Shown: piece by piece, positions 11,896 to 23,000 of the stretch
How the letters are laid out: each line of letters opens with the position of its first letter
How positions within the stretch are numbered: the first letter of the stretch is position 1
Origin: Riptortus pedestris
Lineage: Eukaryota; Arthropoda; Insecta; Hemiptera; Alydidae
NCBI GenBank assembly: GCA_019009955.1
Contig: CM032230.1
Location: forward strand, 8,052,001 to 8,116,000
Length of the DNA: 64,000 nt
Reading direction: 5' to 3'
Position numbers and translations under genes: made by a program
The notes under the pieces: generated by a model
Told to the model about the DNA's origin: nothing
What the model saw: the letters and a program-made list of their open reading frames with translations, nothing else
Databases searched by the model: none

Positions 11896-12195
11896 TGTAG
11901 GCAACCAAGGGCCCGCTGTAAGGTTTGATCCGGCCCGAGAGACATTTTGAAACCCAATTGAATAAAAATATTACACTACTTATTCCAAATGAGGAAGATG
12001 AGGAGAGATTTGTAAGTTTGGCAGTAGTGGAACAGTTTTTTTTTTTTTTTCCAATGATGAAATTTAATAAATCAAAACATCGTACAAGGCTGACTGACGA
12101 TAATTTGGAAAATTCTTTTCGTCTTTTTATCAGTGGAATTAATCCAAACATCGACGGATTAGTTTCCCAAAGTCAAGATCAAGTGTCTCATTGAT
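11896..12195 (+). pseudogene. hAT transposase remnant fused to a hAT left end
   Basis: The last 60 or so codons before the TGA near 12194 read in the +3 frame and include KFNKSKHRTRLTDDNLE and end in QVSH. From family knowledge, this resembles the C-terminal dimerisation end of hAT transposases of the GTF2IRD2/ZBED-like type. Just upstream, instead of the catalytic core, lies 'ggcaaccaagggcccgctg...ccggcccgagag', which looks like the non-coding left end of such an element. A poly-T run (12035-12050) interrupts the frame. The simplest reading is an internally deleted, dead copy. The right terminus is not identified. Confidence 0.6.
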
Positions 12196-12199
12196 TTCG

Positions 12200-13090
12200 C
12201 TCTCGCTATTTAACTTTCGTTATTTGTAATAATTCCAAATTTTATTATTTTATTAATGATTTAATTATAATGTTATACATATTTTTTTTCATTTCATATT
12301 GTTATTTTAATAAATTGTATTATGATTACGTTGTCGTATAATTTCATGTCTGATATCTATTTTATAAATTGAGGAGGTCAATGTAAAAAGGGCTGATAAC
12401 TGAAAACCTGGTATTTAGATATTGTGAGTGCAAAATTTCAACTGGTATATATCGTTTAACCTGAAACTTGAGCAACTTGAACTTCAAATAATGAAATTAA
12501 GTTCAATTTTTGGTGATCTAATTTATGCAAAAATAACAAAAAAATCGTTGAAAGTATTAAATAAACTCCTTTTAAATATTACCTTACATACGCCCTTTTT
12601 CGGGAGATGGCTGGCAGTAATGATTTTCATAAGCCCATTTTACATAGATATGTTTTCATACGCCCTTATTGCATAAACATTGCAAGTAAGACCTAATAAT
12701 ATTGAATAAGAACTAAATTTAAAAAAAAAATTTATAGCAATATGTAGAAAGTTAGTTTTTTAATAAAATAGTACTGTATAAGAAACGTTACTGTATGGGA
12801 TCCTCTTTTCTCTGTGAAATTACTACCAGAAAGTATTTTTCCCTGAATGACACGAAGGCGTTTCTCAGACATTTTGTAAAGACTGAGGAAAATTTTGAGA
12901 CAAACATTAATAGTATGTAGTTCCGCTACATTTTACTGAATAGTTGCAAAGTATGTCTCTGTGTTTTTGTGCTGGTGCACAGTGAGAGGAAGCACTATAA
13001 GGTATCCCTCAAGAAGTGTGTCTTGTACTTTATCACAACCATAAAAATGATCAAACAAATTCTCTTGCTCATTTGCAGTTACTTTAATTC
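12200..13090. other. gene-free AT-rich stretch
   Basis: Mostly AT-rich, possibly including the untranslated right part of the hAT remnant up to about 12420. An 82-codon frame at 12428-12676 has no recognisable content. Confidence 0.4.
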
Positions 13091-13321
13091 GGGGCTCAGG
13101 TTAGCCATGCGAGTTAAAGCGTTGACCTTTATCTCACATGGTAAACCTAGAGTGGCGAGTTCGATTCTCGCCTGTGCAAAGGAAATTATTTAGTGACGAA
13201 ATTCATTAAATAACATCCTAAAATCCCTCCCTGGCTAGAAAAGGGTGGTAACCTGTAGATAACCCGTCCCAATTAGCCTGAGTTGCAAAAAGTGGACGTT
13301 AATAAATTATAATAATAATAA
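13091..13321 (+). mobile_element. tRNA-derived SINE, best full-length copy
   Basis: The tRNA-like head starts GGGGCTCAGG, with an A-box-like TTAGCCATGCGAG (13101-13113) and a B-box GTTCGATTCTC (13159-13169). These are the two internal RNA polymerase III promoter parts. The body ends in a short (AAT)n tail near 13321. Copies in both orientations occur at 2722, 8487, 10168, 21331, 25180, 33512 and 56086. Confidence 0.88.
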
Positions 13322-13825
13322 TTCGACAGGTTTGTTCACAATAGTCCAATATCGAGATAAAGTTCTTACTATCCGTCCTACCTTTTGTTGAAGTAAACTA
13401 TTTACCCAAATATCGTTTATTTCTATTTTGGGATCTTGAAAAGATTCAATTTTCCTTTTTTTCTTCGAAGTTTTGAAAATACGTTCAACACTAATAACTT
13501 CTTCCAATTTGCTAATTTTTAAATGGACAAAAACAAACAAAACTAGCAAAATACAACCTCACAATTTACACTCCATTGATTCAAAAGGCGGTAAAAGGTG
13601 AATTAAAGAGATATAAACACGAAATTTCGTACAGATTTAAAAGAGACCACAAGGAATCTGAAAATGCCATCTCCGCAGAAAGGGCATATACCGCCATACT
13701 CCCTTTTTACATAGACCTCCTCAATTATGAACACTACTTTAAAATGCACTACTTACAAAAACGGCCCGCGAACTTATTTACACACTCAAGTTTGGCCCGC
13801 AACATGTCAAAGGTCTTTGCGTGCA

Positions 13826-14055
13826 AATATAAGAGTATACGTGGGCATTCTTGTGTTTGTGAGAAAGTATAAGTGTATGCGTGTATCTGTGTATGTTTGC
13901 ATAGAAGTATAAGTTATATACATGAAAATGCACGTGTGCATGGATGTATAAGTGCATATGTGGAAGTGCGTGTGTTTCCGTGCAAGTATATGAGTATACG
14001 TGGAAGTATAAATGAATGCGCTTAAGTTTGTGTGTTTAGGTAGAAGTATAATTGT
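13826..14055. repeat. degenerate minisatellite, unit about 40 bp
   Basis: The motif GTATAAGTG-TATGCGTG recurs about every 40 bases (near 13866, 13907, 13947, 13985 and 14045), with strong divergence between units. The T/G-rich strand is plus. Apparent ORFs across it on both strands are by-products of the repeat. Confidence 0.65.
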
Positions 14056-15449
14056 AGATTTCCATCTCAGCTGCCTCTGGGCCCGCAGCACGAACGTTTC
14101 AAAATACAAACAACAGTATGAGTTTCTTCGGAACAAATTAACTAACTGTACATTTCCCATTTAACGCCTTCAATCCAACAACGTGCATTCGGACATCTTT
14201 TTTTATCTAGCGAACACCTTGACTAGATAATCAGTTTGCAAATGATGCAGGACTGGTTTCGTTCTTCAAAGAACTAGTCCAACAAGATTCCTTGAGCTTC
14301 TTAGTTATCATTATTCCTTTTTTTTTTTTTTTTTGTATGCAATTATTAATATTTATATTGTTAACAGTACATTTAAAATATGCTGTGTTTCTGCAGCTGT
14401 ACTGATTTCAATTTTTTAATGAATTCTGTTATATAAAAAATCAACCTTCCTTAGAAAGCATAACTACAACTCAACATCTTATTAACTGAAAAGCGAAAGC
14501 AAAAACAATAGCACAATCATTTTTCTTCAAGCTACTGAACTCGAAAATCATATCTAATATTGACGCCTCATTTTCAATCCACTCATATTCCACAAATTAT
14601 GGATTCAAAATTTTAGCAAGACTTCTCTCGATTTAATAAACCACCTCGTCCTAAGTCTGCATCTTTCCTCTACCCCTGATGATTCGGGGTTGATTAGTCT
14701 GTTGTGTTTTATCCTTGGACATGGCGTGCACATCCTCTTGCAGACATAATTCTTAAAATTATCCATAAAGGCCCCTCTAACGAATCCATTAGGTGCTTCT
14801 AACGAAATGCCTTCTTTGTACCTTTTTATGGTTCCAAGAATACTTCTTAAACTGGCTAATATCATCCTAAACCAGCATAGCCTAACACTCATGCATAATA
14901 ACTGGTTTAACCTATTAATTAGGGATGCATCATTGCTGGTTCTTAAACATCAATTTCCATCTCCGACTTTGGCTTACAAGAAAGGTTAGGGAGATCAACA
15001 ATCCTAAAACTTTGTGTGCAAGTAGAGTAGGTCATCCGTAACACAAAACTATTTTTTGTACGCACAGAACTACGATTTGAAGGGATAAATCACCTCTTGA
15101 AAAAAAAGTCTGTTTTTACATCTCTGAGCGAATATATTTACAACTGTAATAGAAATAAAAAAATGTTCCAAATTAAAGTTTTATGGTTTTTAATGTACTT
15201 TAAAACTGTGCTTTTTTTTAATAGCACTCTTTTACCTCACCCTCGTTTCTTAATATGTTTTAATTTGTTTATAATAAATCTTACAGCATATTTCACTACA
15301 AATTTAACCGTATATGATAAATTACTATTCTGATCACTTTTTTCAAAAATAATTTAAAAATAACTTTATTTACTTTGGGCACATCTCATCGCTTCATGAC
15401 TCACTAATATATTCTTCGCAATTTCATAGAGACAGCCATAAATTATAAT
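14056..15449. other. gene-free AT-rich stretch
   Basis: Poly-T is present at about 14318-14334. Several frames of 60-95 codons on both strands overlap each other without recognisable domains. Confidence 0.45.
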
Positions 15450-16261
15450 TGATTTATTATGTGTGCATATTTGCAGAAAACGAATAGAAAAAGAAATACC
15501 GCTATTTTTTATTTCAGACCTCCCTTACAACCCCCACTCCTGCCCGTCCCTAGAAATATTGGTATAGCCTATGAGTATGAAGGCGTTAGTGCTAATACAC
15601 ATACCGTGTTCTATCTAGTTCGGTTGAGTCTTTTGTGCCAAATAAAATTGTTGACTTCCTCTATAATTTTTAGCATATAACGCATTTATACTTCTGTATA
15701 CGACGAAAGTGTATATAACAAAAGTTACTCTAAATAACAAAATAAACCACTTTTGTTATGAGCATATTTGCCAAAAAACCAATAGGAAACGAAATATCGC
15801 TATTTTTAATTTCAGCGTTCCCTTATAACCCCCATTCCTGTTTGTCTTAGAGAATATTAGTTTAGCTTATAGTCTAAGTTGGGTTAGTAGAAATATAAAT
15901 ACCAAGCTTCATAAAATTCAGTTGAGTAATTTGGGCGTGAAAAGCTAACAAACACACACGAAAGCCACAAATTGCAGATATCGTCTCTATGGCATTATAA
16001 CCTATTGAATTCAGTATTATAATTATTTAAATTAATATTAATATTGTATTACGTGCCAATGTATATGGTGTTCAGTTGTATTTTTAGGAATTATTATTAT
16101 TTTATTTACACATATTTTAAGAAGTTATAATATATTAATAACCACACTAACACTAATTGGCCAGACTCTTGGCAACCTGTTGTAAACATAAGCCAATAAA
16201 AATATCTATCTATCTATGCCATTTGAAACGAATAAGTATCGTGAAATTTAGAGAAAAAAAA
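15450..16261 (+). mobile_element. C repeat, 5'-truncated copy
   Basis: It carries the C-family units ('aaataccgct...cctcccttacaacccccactcc' and the next unit at about 15800), followed by the 'taacaaacacacacgaaag' and 'cgtgaaatttagagaaaa' end segments. The first segment with the CCCGG hairpin is missing. A 218 bp insertion (15996-16213) interrupts it. The end abuts a TA run and then a short inverted C end (16282-16316). Confidence 0.75.
15996..16213 (+). mobile_element. short retrotransposon insertion with target duplication
   Basis: The insertion splits a C repeat. It is flanked by ctatggcat (15987-15995) and ctatgccat (16214-16222), a 9-base duplication with one mismatch. It ends AATAAAAATATCTATCTAT, an (ATCT)n tail. 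This fits a 5'-truncated LINE or a SINE. The class is not determined. Confidence 0.6.
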
Positions 16262-16281
16262 ATATATATATATATATATAA

Positions 16282-16316
16282 ATGCCTATTGTAACGTCTG
16301 TCTGTACATTGGTTTT
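16282..16316 (-). mobile_element. C repeat, inverted 3' end fragment
   Basis: Sequence 'gtaacgtctgtctgtacattgg' is the reverse complement of the C-family 3' end. A short TA run (16262-16281) separates it from the plus-strand copy, so this is the same tail-to-tail arrangement as at 50780-50834. Confidence 0.6.
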
Positions 16317-16317
16317 T

Positions 16318-16395
16318 TCTTTGAACCTCATTTCTGTCATCTGTTAGGTAGGATCGATGGTCATTTGAAGGCATTTTTGAAAAGTGTGTATGTTA
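16318..16395 (+). mobile_element. Hel element, 3' fragment
   Basis: 'ttgaacctcatttctgtcatc' through 'ggatcgatggtcatttgaag' is the Hel segment just downstream of the core microsatellite. The terminal palindrome is missing. Confidence 0.65.
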
Positions 16396-17129
16396 GGCCT
16401 GCAGTTACTTCAGATAAAGGGACGCCCTTGAAAGCCTGCTCATAATCAAATGGCTTTATGCAAGGTTGAATCTTCTTTATTGATGCCAAAATCTATAAGA
16501 TTTAGAATTACATAATGGTGTTTATGTCATTAAGGGCATGGAAAGCTACAGAATTCACAGCGTGTATTTGTGGGGTTTTCTCTCTTGTTTTCATTAAGAG
16601 AAGTTTTGTAAAATATATTTGCGCCGCAATATCCCTGAGATATCGATTAATCTTGGTATCGGATATGTTTTATTCTGAATGTGAATATAAATTGCATGTC
16701 GAATATGGAATTAGATATTGAAATGCCGGTATAGTTAGTCAGCTGCTCCGTGAGTTGCCGCTATGTTTTCCTGCCAATACTGGTTTATGTTTAATAAATA
16801 TTCATATAATGGAACTCATTAAGCTTTTTGTTTATGTCTATTGGCATAAATCAAGTGCTTGCATGTGTCTTGCTGCAGATAGATCACTCGTCAGATGGAA
16901 TGTTTTACAGAATGCTTGTTCTTAGCTCGGGAAATACATATATATGTATTTTTTTTTGTATGGTGTGAGTATGAAAGGTTGGCAGGAAAACTAGGCTTGC
17001 CTGGCATATGACATATACCGATAATGTATTAATTTCTGGTTGAGTATCCATTGACACTGAGCGGCGTGGGAGAAGAGTTAGCACAAGATGCGTTACGACT
17101 TCAGCTTCCCATAAGGGAAATGCACGTGG
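16396..17129. other. gene-free stretch
   Basis: No repeat copy or recognisable gene. The open frame at 16515-16721 has no identifiable domain. Confidence 0.45.
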
Positions 17130-17520
17130 TGCGTAGACTTAGCAGATTACCCGCCTCCTGGAATATGACCTCACTCTGGTGACCTCATCTCACAATCTGT
17201 TCTCTGTTTCTCTGCAGCAAGAAGCCTATGTAAACAGGAAATAAAACGTTTGATAGGAAAGACATGCTGAGTGACTAAGGCAATTCGAGTGAAAACAGAA
17301 TGAATTGAAATGGGAGTTTACAAAAATCTGAAACTAAAAAAATACACTTGATATTCTCTCTTAATAAGATAATTAAAATTTCGACTAGATTGGTTACCAA
17401 ATGGTTTTTGATCCCACTCATAATAACGGATATTTCGAATTTTGAAGTACTCCTGAAGGGATTTGAAGGAACTTGAATGGTCGATTACAGCTATTACCTA
17501 ATGAAATCTACAGTATTATA
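17130..17520 (+). mobile_element. Hel element, degenerate 5' portion
   Basis: A weak 5' subterminal repeat (cttagcagattaccc) and 'cataataacggatatttcgaattt' place this in the family. The ends and core cannot be delimited. Confidence 0.45.
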
Positions 17521-17656
17521 TGATTAAGTTAAAATTGATTACCATTTCCCCTGTAGTTAGAAGCCTCTCTAAACACTCGATAAAATGTAAGAGTGACACG
17601 TTTAGTGACAAAGATACTCAGGATAAAGCTCGTTGAGCAGAAGTGGGAATTTAAAC

Positions 17657-18226
17657 CAAAAAAGTCCGTCACAGGGCCGTGACTTCTGATATCTCACCTT
17701 AAATTCTCTATTTCTAAATAATATAATATTTACGATCCTACTTATAATAAGGCATAATTTTGAGTATTCCTCCCCCCACCCCTAAACTCCACCAAATCCA
17801 GCTCCGATTTCAGCCAATAACAAACATGATCTTTAGTGTGTCACTGAAATAGTTAAATATAGAGTATGGTATAAAACAAATAAACAGAAAAACGTAAAAT
17901 CTTAGTCGCTGGCGGCATAAATATAGAATTTGCATGTATCTCGCATAATACAAGTCTCTTGAAAACAATATTTGGTATTTAAGCTTAGAATAAAGTGGTT
18001 CATGATATAATAGCTTAATGTTAATATCACATGAGTAGGCATAGGGGTTTAATAAGGATTGAAAACTAAAAAAAGCAAATATGTCGGTTAATATTCATGA
18101 TAGGAAAAATATATATATAGTAACATTCAGTCTGCAAAAAAAGTTTTGATCTGATGGATAATAACTGGGATATTTCAAATTTTCGAAATTCCTCCCTTTA
18201 AACCCCCCTTAATGGAAATCTGCTAA
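17657..18226 (+). mobile_element. Hel element, two-module copy without microsatellite
   Basis: It starts AAAAAGTCCGTCACAGGGC and contains one module ending 'gttaaatatagagtatgg', then the junction segment 'aacaatatttggtatttaagc' and a second module. It jumps from 'ttaaacccccctt' directly to the 3' arm 'ggaaatctgctaa'. The core microsatellite region is deleted. Confidence 0.7.
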
Positions 18227-18379
18227 CAAATAAAATAGCACTGTTAATATAAGTGATATATTAGAAACCGTATCCAAAATAGTGGCTAAAGGAATTAAAT
18301 TCACAATAAAATTGGTTATATCATATTTTTCAATCAAACTCAAGAGGATTTGTAAATTTGTATCGCTCTTTCAGGGGCG

Positions 18380-18739
18380 ATTTTATCGCTAAGGGGATAA
18401 ATTCTTTAATATTGCAAGAAACGGTTCAATTCAAATATTGTATTGATCAGACAGATATTATGTAATCTCAATTAAAAATATCTGTTATTTGAGCTTGGAA
18501 GTACAAGTTTCATAATATATCGGCTAATTGTTAATAAGATATGAATAGGAGTGATAGGCTAATCAAATGTAAATATTTCGGTCAAAATTCTATATAAAGA
18601 AAAAAGTTACGTGTGTTACGAGATTGGTTAAATACCTCCCTCCACCAGGTTTCATTAAAGCTTACCTTGATCCTTAGTTTTATATAAAATGTTCAAAAAT
18701 TGAATTTGGTAACGACCAAAGAAAATAAAGGACAACTAG

Positions 18740-18790
<51 letters not shown>

Positions 18791-18820
18791 GCACACGTGT
18801 GTGTGAGAGAGAGTGAGAGA
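18380..18820 (+). mobile_element. Hel element, core part with CT/CA microsatellite
   Basis: The second-module sequence ('aatatctgttatttgagctt' onward) and the core flank 'gaatttggtaacgaccaaag...actagag' lead into (CT)n at 18742-18778. The 3' end beyond the microsatellite is lost. Confidence 0.65.
18742..18816. repeat. self-complementary (CT)n(CA)n-(GT)n(GA)n microsatellite
   Basis: CT runs to 18778, then CA to about 18797, followed by GTGTGTGTGAGAGAGAG. The two halves are reverse complements, so this could fold back into a hairpin. Confidence 0.85.
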
Positions 18821-19202
18821 TTCAAATCCACCTTTCTGGGTTGGTAAAACATTCAACAAATATTTCCCAGCAGGGAAAGTGTTCAACAAACAAACACTGG
18901 CGACCTCTAGACGTGATAATAGCGTTATCAGGTTAGGCAATAGTCGGTGATAACTCTGTGATTATGCACTGTTTGGTAATAGCTCATTCACATACACTAA
19001 TACTTCCATGTAATTAATATCCTTTCAATTAAATAAATACACCGCTTGTTCCAGTACATACCATAGACAATTGTTCTAATCTAAAAATTTAGTATAAGAG
19101 AGACCAATTGCACCATATGAAATTGGCCGCCAAAATAATACTACCAATTACATAAAACCTTATTAATAATACCCCCTAGCAAACGGGGATGGAAGGGGAT
19201 CA
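18821..19202. other. gene-free stretch
   Basis: Short internal repeats around 18840-18895 ('aacattcaacaaa' and 'gtgttcaacaaac'). Nothing else recognised. Confidence 0.4.
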
Positions 19203-19291
19203 CCCCTAAAGGGAATCAGCTATTAAAGGTTGTTATGACGCTATTTTCAAAACTATATTTTCAAATGTACAACAATCCTACCTAGTAGATG
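19203..19291 (-). mobile_element. Hel element, 3' fragment
   Basis: 'cctaaagggaatcagctatt' followed by 'ttttcaaatgtacaacaatcctacc' is the Hel 3' end. It stops where another Hel end (19292) begins. Confidence 0.65.
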
Positions 19292-19637
19292 TTTTAGCAG
19301 ATTTACCTTAAAATAAATCATCTTCGTTATTATACGTCTGATAGAATAATTTTAAAGAGCTAATATTATTCCAAATTCAATATTAATGTTGTTTATACAT
19401 ATTTTCCGTGTTATGAATATTAACCGAGATATTTAGATTTTTTAGTTTTCGGCTTTCGGTAAACCACCACTCCTATTCAGGGCATATTAAAAGTAAGCCG
19501 TTATATAATGAAGAAAATTATTTGAAGTTTAAATACCAAGTATTGCTCTTATTGAACTTTTACGTTTTGAGATAAATGCAAATCCTTGGGGAACGTGGGA
19601 AATCTCAGTTAACGCATTCCCCGAATAACGGACTTAA
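19292..19637 (-). mobile_element. Hel element, internally deleted copy
   Basis: The 3' arm TTTTAGCAGATTTACC is joined directly to module sequence ('cttcgttattatacgtctgat'), skipping the microsatellite. The 5' end is at 19600-19637 and is diverged. Confidence 0.7.
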
Positions 19638-19753
19638 TTTACCTTCAGCTTATTGAAGGAAGCGGTAGATGTATGCACGTTTTATGAACAGCCAAACGTA
19701 TATATGTAATAAATATAAACTGTGAAAAAATATAGTTATTTAGGGGCGTCAGT

Positions 19754-20698
19754 AGAAAAACTCCACCACGCAGCTGCTGCGTAAACTAAGCAGTTTCCCA
19801 CTTTATGGCATAATACTCTATTGATCTCATTTCACCATATATTTTCCATTTCTAAGTAAAACTTCGATGAGTAGAAGTGGGGGTTATTGAAGATCCAAAA
19901 CAAGAAAATAAAAATAACTCTCTAGTGGTTGTAATAGTTTAACAAGATTCGTCATAAAATATTATTCGATGCGAGTCACAATAGCAGATATATTATGTGC
20001 CTACGAATCCCTCATCTATACCCCCCCCCTCGTTCCTGGGACGATTTCGGTCATTAATGACTTTGAACTTTAGTGTCGAATGAAAAAATTTAATATCAAG
20101 TATAGAATAGTTCAAATAAATATTTTCGTGCTCACAACATAAAATCTTAAATGGTGACAGCATCACACAAAATATTTCCGTGTCCTCCCATAAGCTTCCA
20201 TAAAATTTGTTCATGATTTAACATCTTTTTGCTAGTATGACATGAGTGGGAGTGGGGGATTACTGGAAGACGAAAACTAAAAAATCTAAATATCTCGATT
20301 AATATTCATGACACCGGAAATATGTATAAAACAGCATTTATAGAACATTGAAATTGGAATAAGATAAGTTCTATAAAATTATTCGATCCGACTTATAATA
20401 ACGGAGATATTACGAAGTTTCGAAATTCCCTCTTCTATATTCCCCTTCCCACTTGTCTGGTTTCAGTCATTAATGAACTTTAATTTTCTTTTTACATAAA
20501 ATAATTAAATATTCAGTTAGGAAAGATAAAACAAAAATTATAACCACTAGAGCGTTAATACAAATATATATATAATTTTGGACGGGCATCAGTTTCGTCA
20601 TCTTCTAAAGGATCTAAGGACATTTGAAGACATTTTCGTAAATCTTGTCATGAGTACGACCTCAGTAGCTCATTACCCTTATGGGAAATCTGCTAAAA
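19754..20698 (+). mobile_element. Hel element, full-length two-module reference copy
   Basis: The 5' hairpin stem is kept with an altered loop (ACGCAGCTGCTGCGT), followed by AAGCAGTTTCCC. Two full modules follow (G-rich marker near 19880 and again near 20250; C-run near 20020 and 20440). The core is a short TATATATA at 20566-20575. The 3' end is 'acccttatgggaaatctgctaa'. With 660-1566 it best represents the long form. Confidence 0.8.
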
Positions 20699-20770
20699 TA
20701 CCCTAGTTTACAGAAGTATATTTTGTTACAATTTAAATTTACTAGGTAGAGTAAATGTACCATACCATCC

Positions 20771-20810
20771 CGTGGAATATCTGCTTAGCTCACTTTGTGT
20801 GAACGACTTT
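20771..20810 (-). mobile_element. Hel element, 5' terminal scrap
   Basis: 'cgtggaatatctgcttagctc...gaacgactttt' is a Hel 5' end. It abuts the 3' end of the next Hel copy in the same orientation. Confidence 0.6.
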
Positions 20811-21119
20811 TTAGCAGATTTCCCTTAAGCCAGTCTTATTGTACATGTAATATTCCATAAATGTTTTTATGTACGTTTTTTCATTGTTTTTAATATTAAC
20901 GGAGATATTTGCATTTTTTTTAGTTTTCGGCCCTGAGTAAACACCCACTCCAACACATGCCATATTTACAATACGCTATTATATTGTGAAGCACTTCATT
21001 TGTATACTAAACACCAAATATTGTACTCATTGAACTTTTACTTTTTCAGATAAATACAAATATGTGACACTCGTGGGAAATCTGCTTAGTTAACGTAGCC
21101 CCTGCGTGACGGACTTTTT
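20811..21119 (-). mobile_element. Hel element, short internally deleted copy
   Basis: Both ends are good: TTAGCAGATTTCCCTTAAG at 20811 and CAGCCCCTGCGTGACGGAC at the right. Only the second-module sequence remains between them. Confidence 0.8.
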
Positions 21120-21293
21120 AACATAATTCTGCTGGTTCGTTTTCGTTTGGCTCATAAAATCGCTTGATCATTGAAAATGACTTACTTACTGCTTGTAGCC
21201 ATTATCATTTTATTTTAGCATAAATACTAGTTTTTTGTACGTAAACTCTTAACTATTATTACATAAGTGATAAAGTCCTCTCTAGAGTCTGCG

Positions 21294-21330
21294 TATAAAT
21301 TGGCTACTGGCCGACAGTAGCCAATTTATA
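21294..21330. repeat. perfect 16-bp inverted repeat (hairpin)
   Basis: The left arm TATAAATTGGCTACTG (21294-21309), a 5-base loop GCCGA and the exact reverse complement (21315-21330). The last ten bases of the right arm double as the target duplication of the adjacent SINE fragment. Confidence 0.9.
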
Positions 21331-21385
21331 TTATTATTATTTTTATTTATTAACGTCTACTTTTTGCAACAAAGGCTAATTGGGG
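21331..21385 (-). mobile_element. tRNA-derived SINE, 3' fragment with target duplication
   Basis: An (ATT)n tail and about 40 bases of SINE 3' end, flanked exactly by ccaatttata at 21321-21330 and 21386-21395. The perfect duplication suggests insertion of a strongly 5'-truncated copy. Confidence 0.75.
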
Positions 21386-21395
21386 CCAATTTATA

Positions 21396-21650
21396 GAAGA
21401 TGTTTTTAAGTATTTAAGAAATATTGGGTTATTTGATGAAATATAAAAGCTATTATTTACGATTATGAAAGTTGTATATAGCAAGCACTGTACGTGGAAT
21501 ATAAGTTTTGCCTCCTCCCAGTTAAACTATTTCTTTTAGTTTTTCTGTTAATATTTTTTTTTCATTATTTTTTTTTGTTGTTTTATTTTTACTTTTTTAC
21601 CCTCATGTTGTCAATATACTAACAATTTATATTTAGTCTTGTCCATTCTA
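21396..21650. other. gene-free T-rich stretch
   Basis: T-rich plus strand, possibly the untranslated part of the LINE tail that follows. No coding content. Confidence 0.4.
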
Positions 21651-21790
21651 TTTATTTAGTACATTTGAGAAAACTTAGCTATGTAAAAATTTTAGTTTTT
21701 ATTTAATTTAGTAAAACTATACTCAAACATTTTAAAAGATGAATCGCCATTGCAGCGGCATCTTAAATAAATAAATAAAAAAAAAATAGA
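21651..21790 (+). mobile_element. LINE 3' end
   Basis: It ends with 'gatgaatcgccattgcagcg' and a TAAATAAATAAATAAA tail. A matching segment occurs inverted at 35900-35960. The (TAAA)n tail and repeated 3' block fit a 5'-truncated jockey- or CR1-like LINE. The clade is inferred. Confidence 0.6.
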
Positions 21791-22424
21791 GTCAGCAGAC
21801 CTTAAAATTGTACAGTCAACTGCTATGAACTGCTGCTAAAGTTACGTCATATTGAGCCTTTAACGAGACACAGAATTTACATTTTATGCAATATATTCGC
21901 AACGTCAATGGTAATAATATTCATAATTTGTCCAGCCATTACAAGACCTATTATACCTAAACAAACGGGATTTCTACGAGCAAAGGTGTGAATTAGCAAG
22001 AGAACTACATTTAGCAGAGCATTTAGCACGACAGTCCCACTCGAAATTTGCAATCAAAATTAGATACCTACCCTAGTTTTATAAATAGAGGTCAATACAA
22101 CTTCCGCTTGCACCCAATAATCAAGGCTCATAAATACATATGTTTATGCATTTGAATTCGGGATCTGTGTTTGTGTGTGTGTAGGTCTGAAGTGCGTAGG
22201 CTGCATCTTATTCGTAATTGACAGCGTAGTACTGCCGGGCTATTTACCGTTATTAACCTTCTATGTAAATAATTGCATGCAATTGGACTCAAGTATGCAA
22301 TAAGAACATATTTCAACTCACCGAAACCCCTTGGAGAATAGCTGCAGGTGACTTCAGGGCTTCTGGAAAAGACAAAAACATTCTTATTAAATTTGTATCA
22401 ATAATAAAAAAAAAAAATATTAAG
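21791..22424. other. gene-free stretch
   Basis: Nothing supported. A 62-codon minus frame near 22128-22316 has no domain. Confidence 0.45.
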
Positions 22425-22515
22425 GCTGGAGAGGTTGTGTAAACTAAGCAGATTTCCAATTTATGCTGGTATGACAAACTGGAGTTTCATCCCGAAAATT
22501 CGGAATATCTCGAAG
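22425..22515 (+). mobile_element. Hel element, truncated copy
   Basis: 5' piece 'gtgtaaactaagcagatttcc' plus a scrap of 'attcggaatatctcg'. It ends exactly where a complete Hel copy starts. Confidence 0.65.
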
Positions 22516-22951
22516 AAAGTCCGTCACGCAGGGGCTGCGTAAACTAAGCAGATTTCCCACGTGAAGTTTTACAATAGAGAAATTTCACAAGAGCCGAAAA
22601 GTTAAGGAAACAGCCGACCTAGATTTGGCGGGAAACTCACTCTCATCCGTTATCCGCCCAGATTTAATAAAAATGCAAATATCTCGGTTAATATTCAAGA
22701 TAGAGAATAAATGTATATAACAATATTTATAGTAAATTTAATTTGCAATAAGATTGATCCTATACAATTTTTCGATGCGACGTATAGTAACGGAATATTT
22801 CGCATTTTCGAAAATCCTCCCCTCTAAACCCCCTCTCCCACAGGTCCGATTTCAGCCGTTAACGAACTTGATCTTTCTTTTTACATAAAACGACTAAATA
22901 TCGAGTTTGGTAACGATCAAACAAAAATTGCGGCCGCTGGAGCGGTAACAG

Positions 22952-23000
<49 letters not shown>

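Noticed and set aside
13091..13175. A genuine tRNA gene
   Set aside because: A and B boxes are present, but the head does not fold into a clean cloverleaf by eye. It is followed by a conserved body and (AAT)n tail present in many copies, so it is a SINE.
13576..14160. Overlapping ORFs on both strands (98, 61 and 117 codons)
   Set aside because: The frames cross a degenerate T/G-rich minisatellite and mirror each other; no domain seen.
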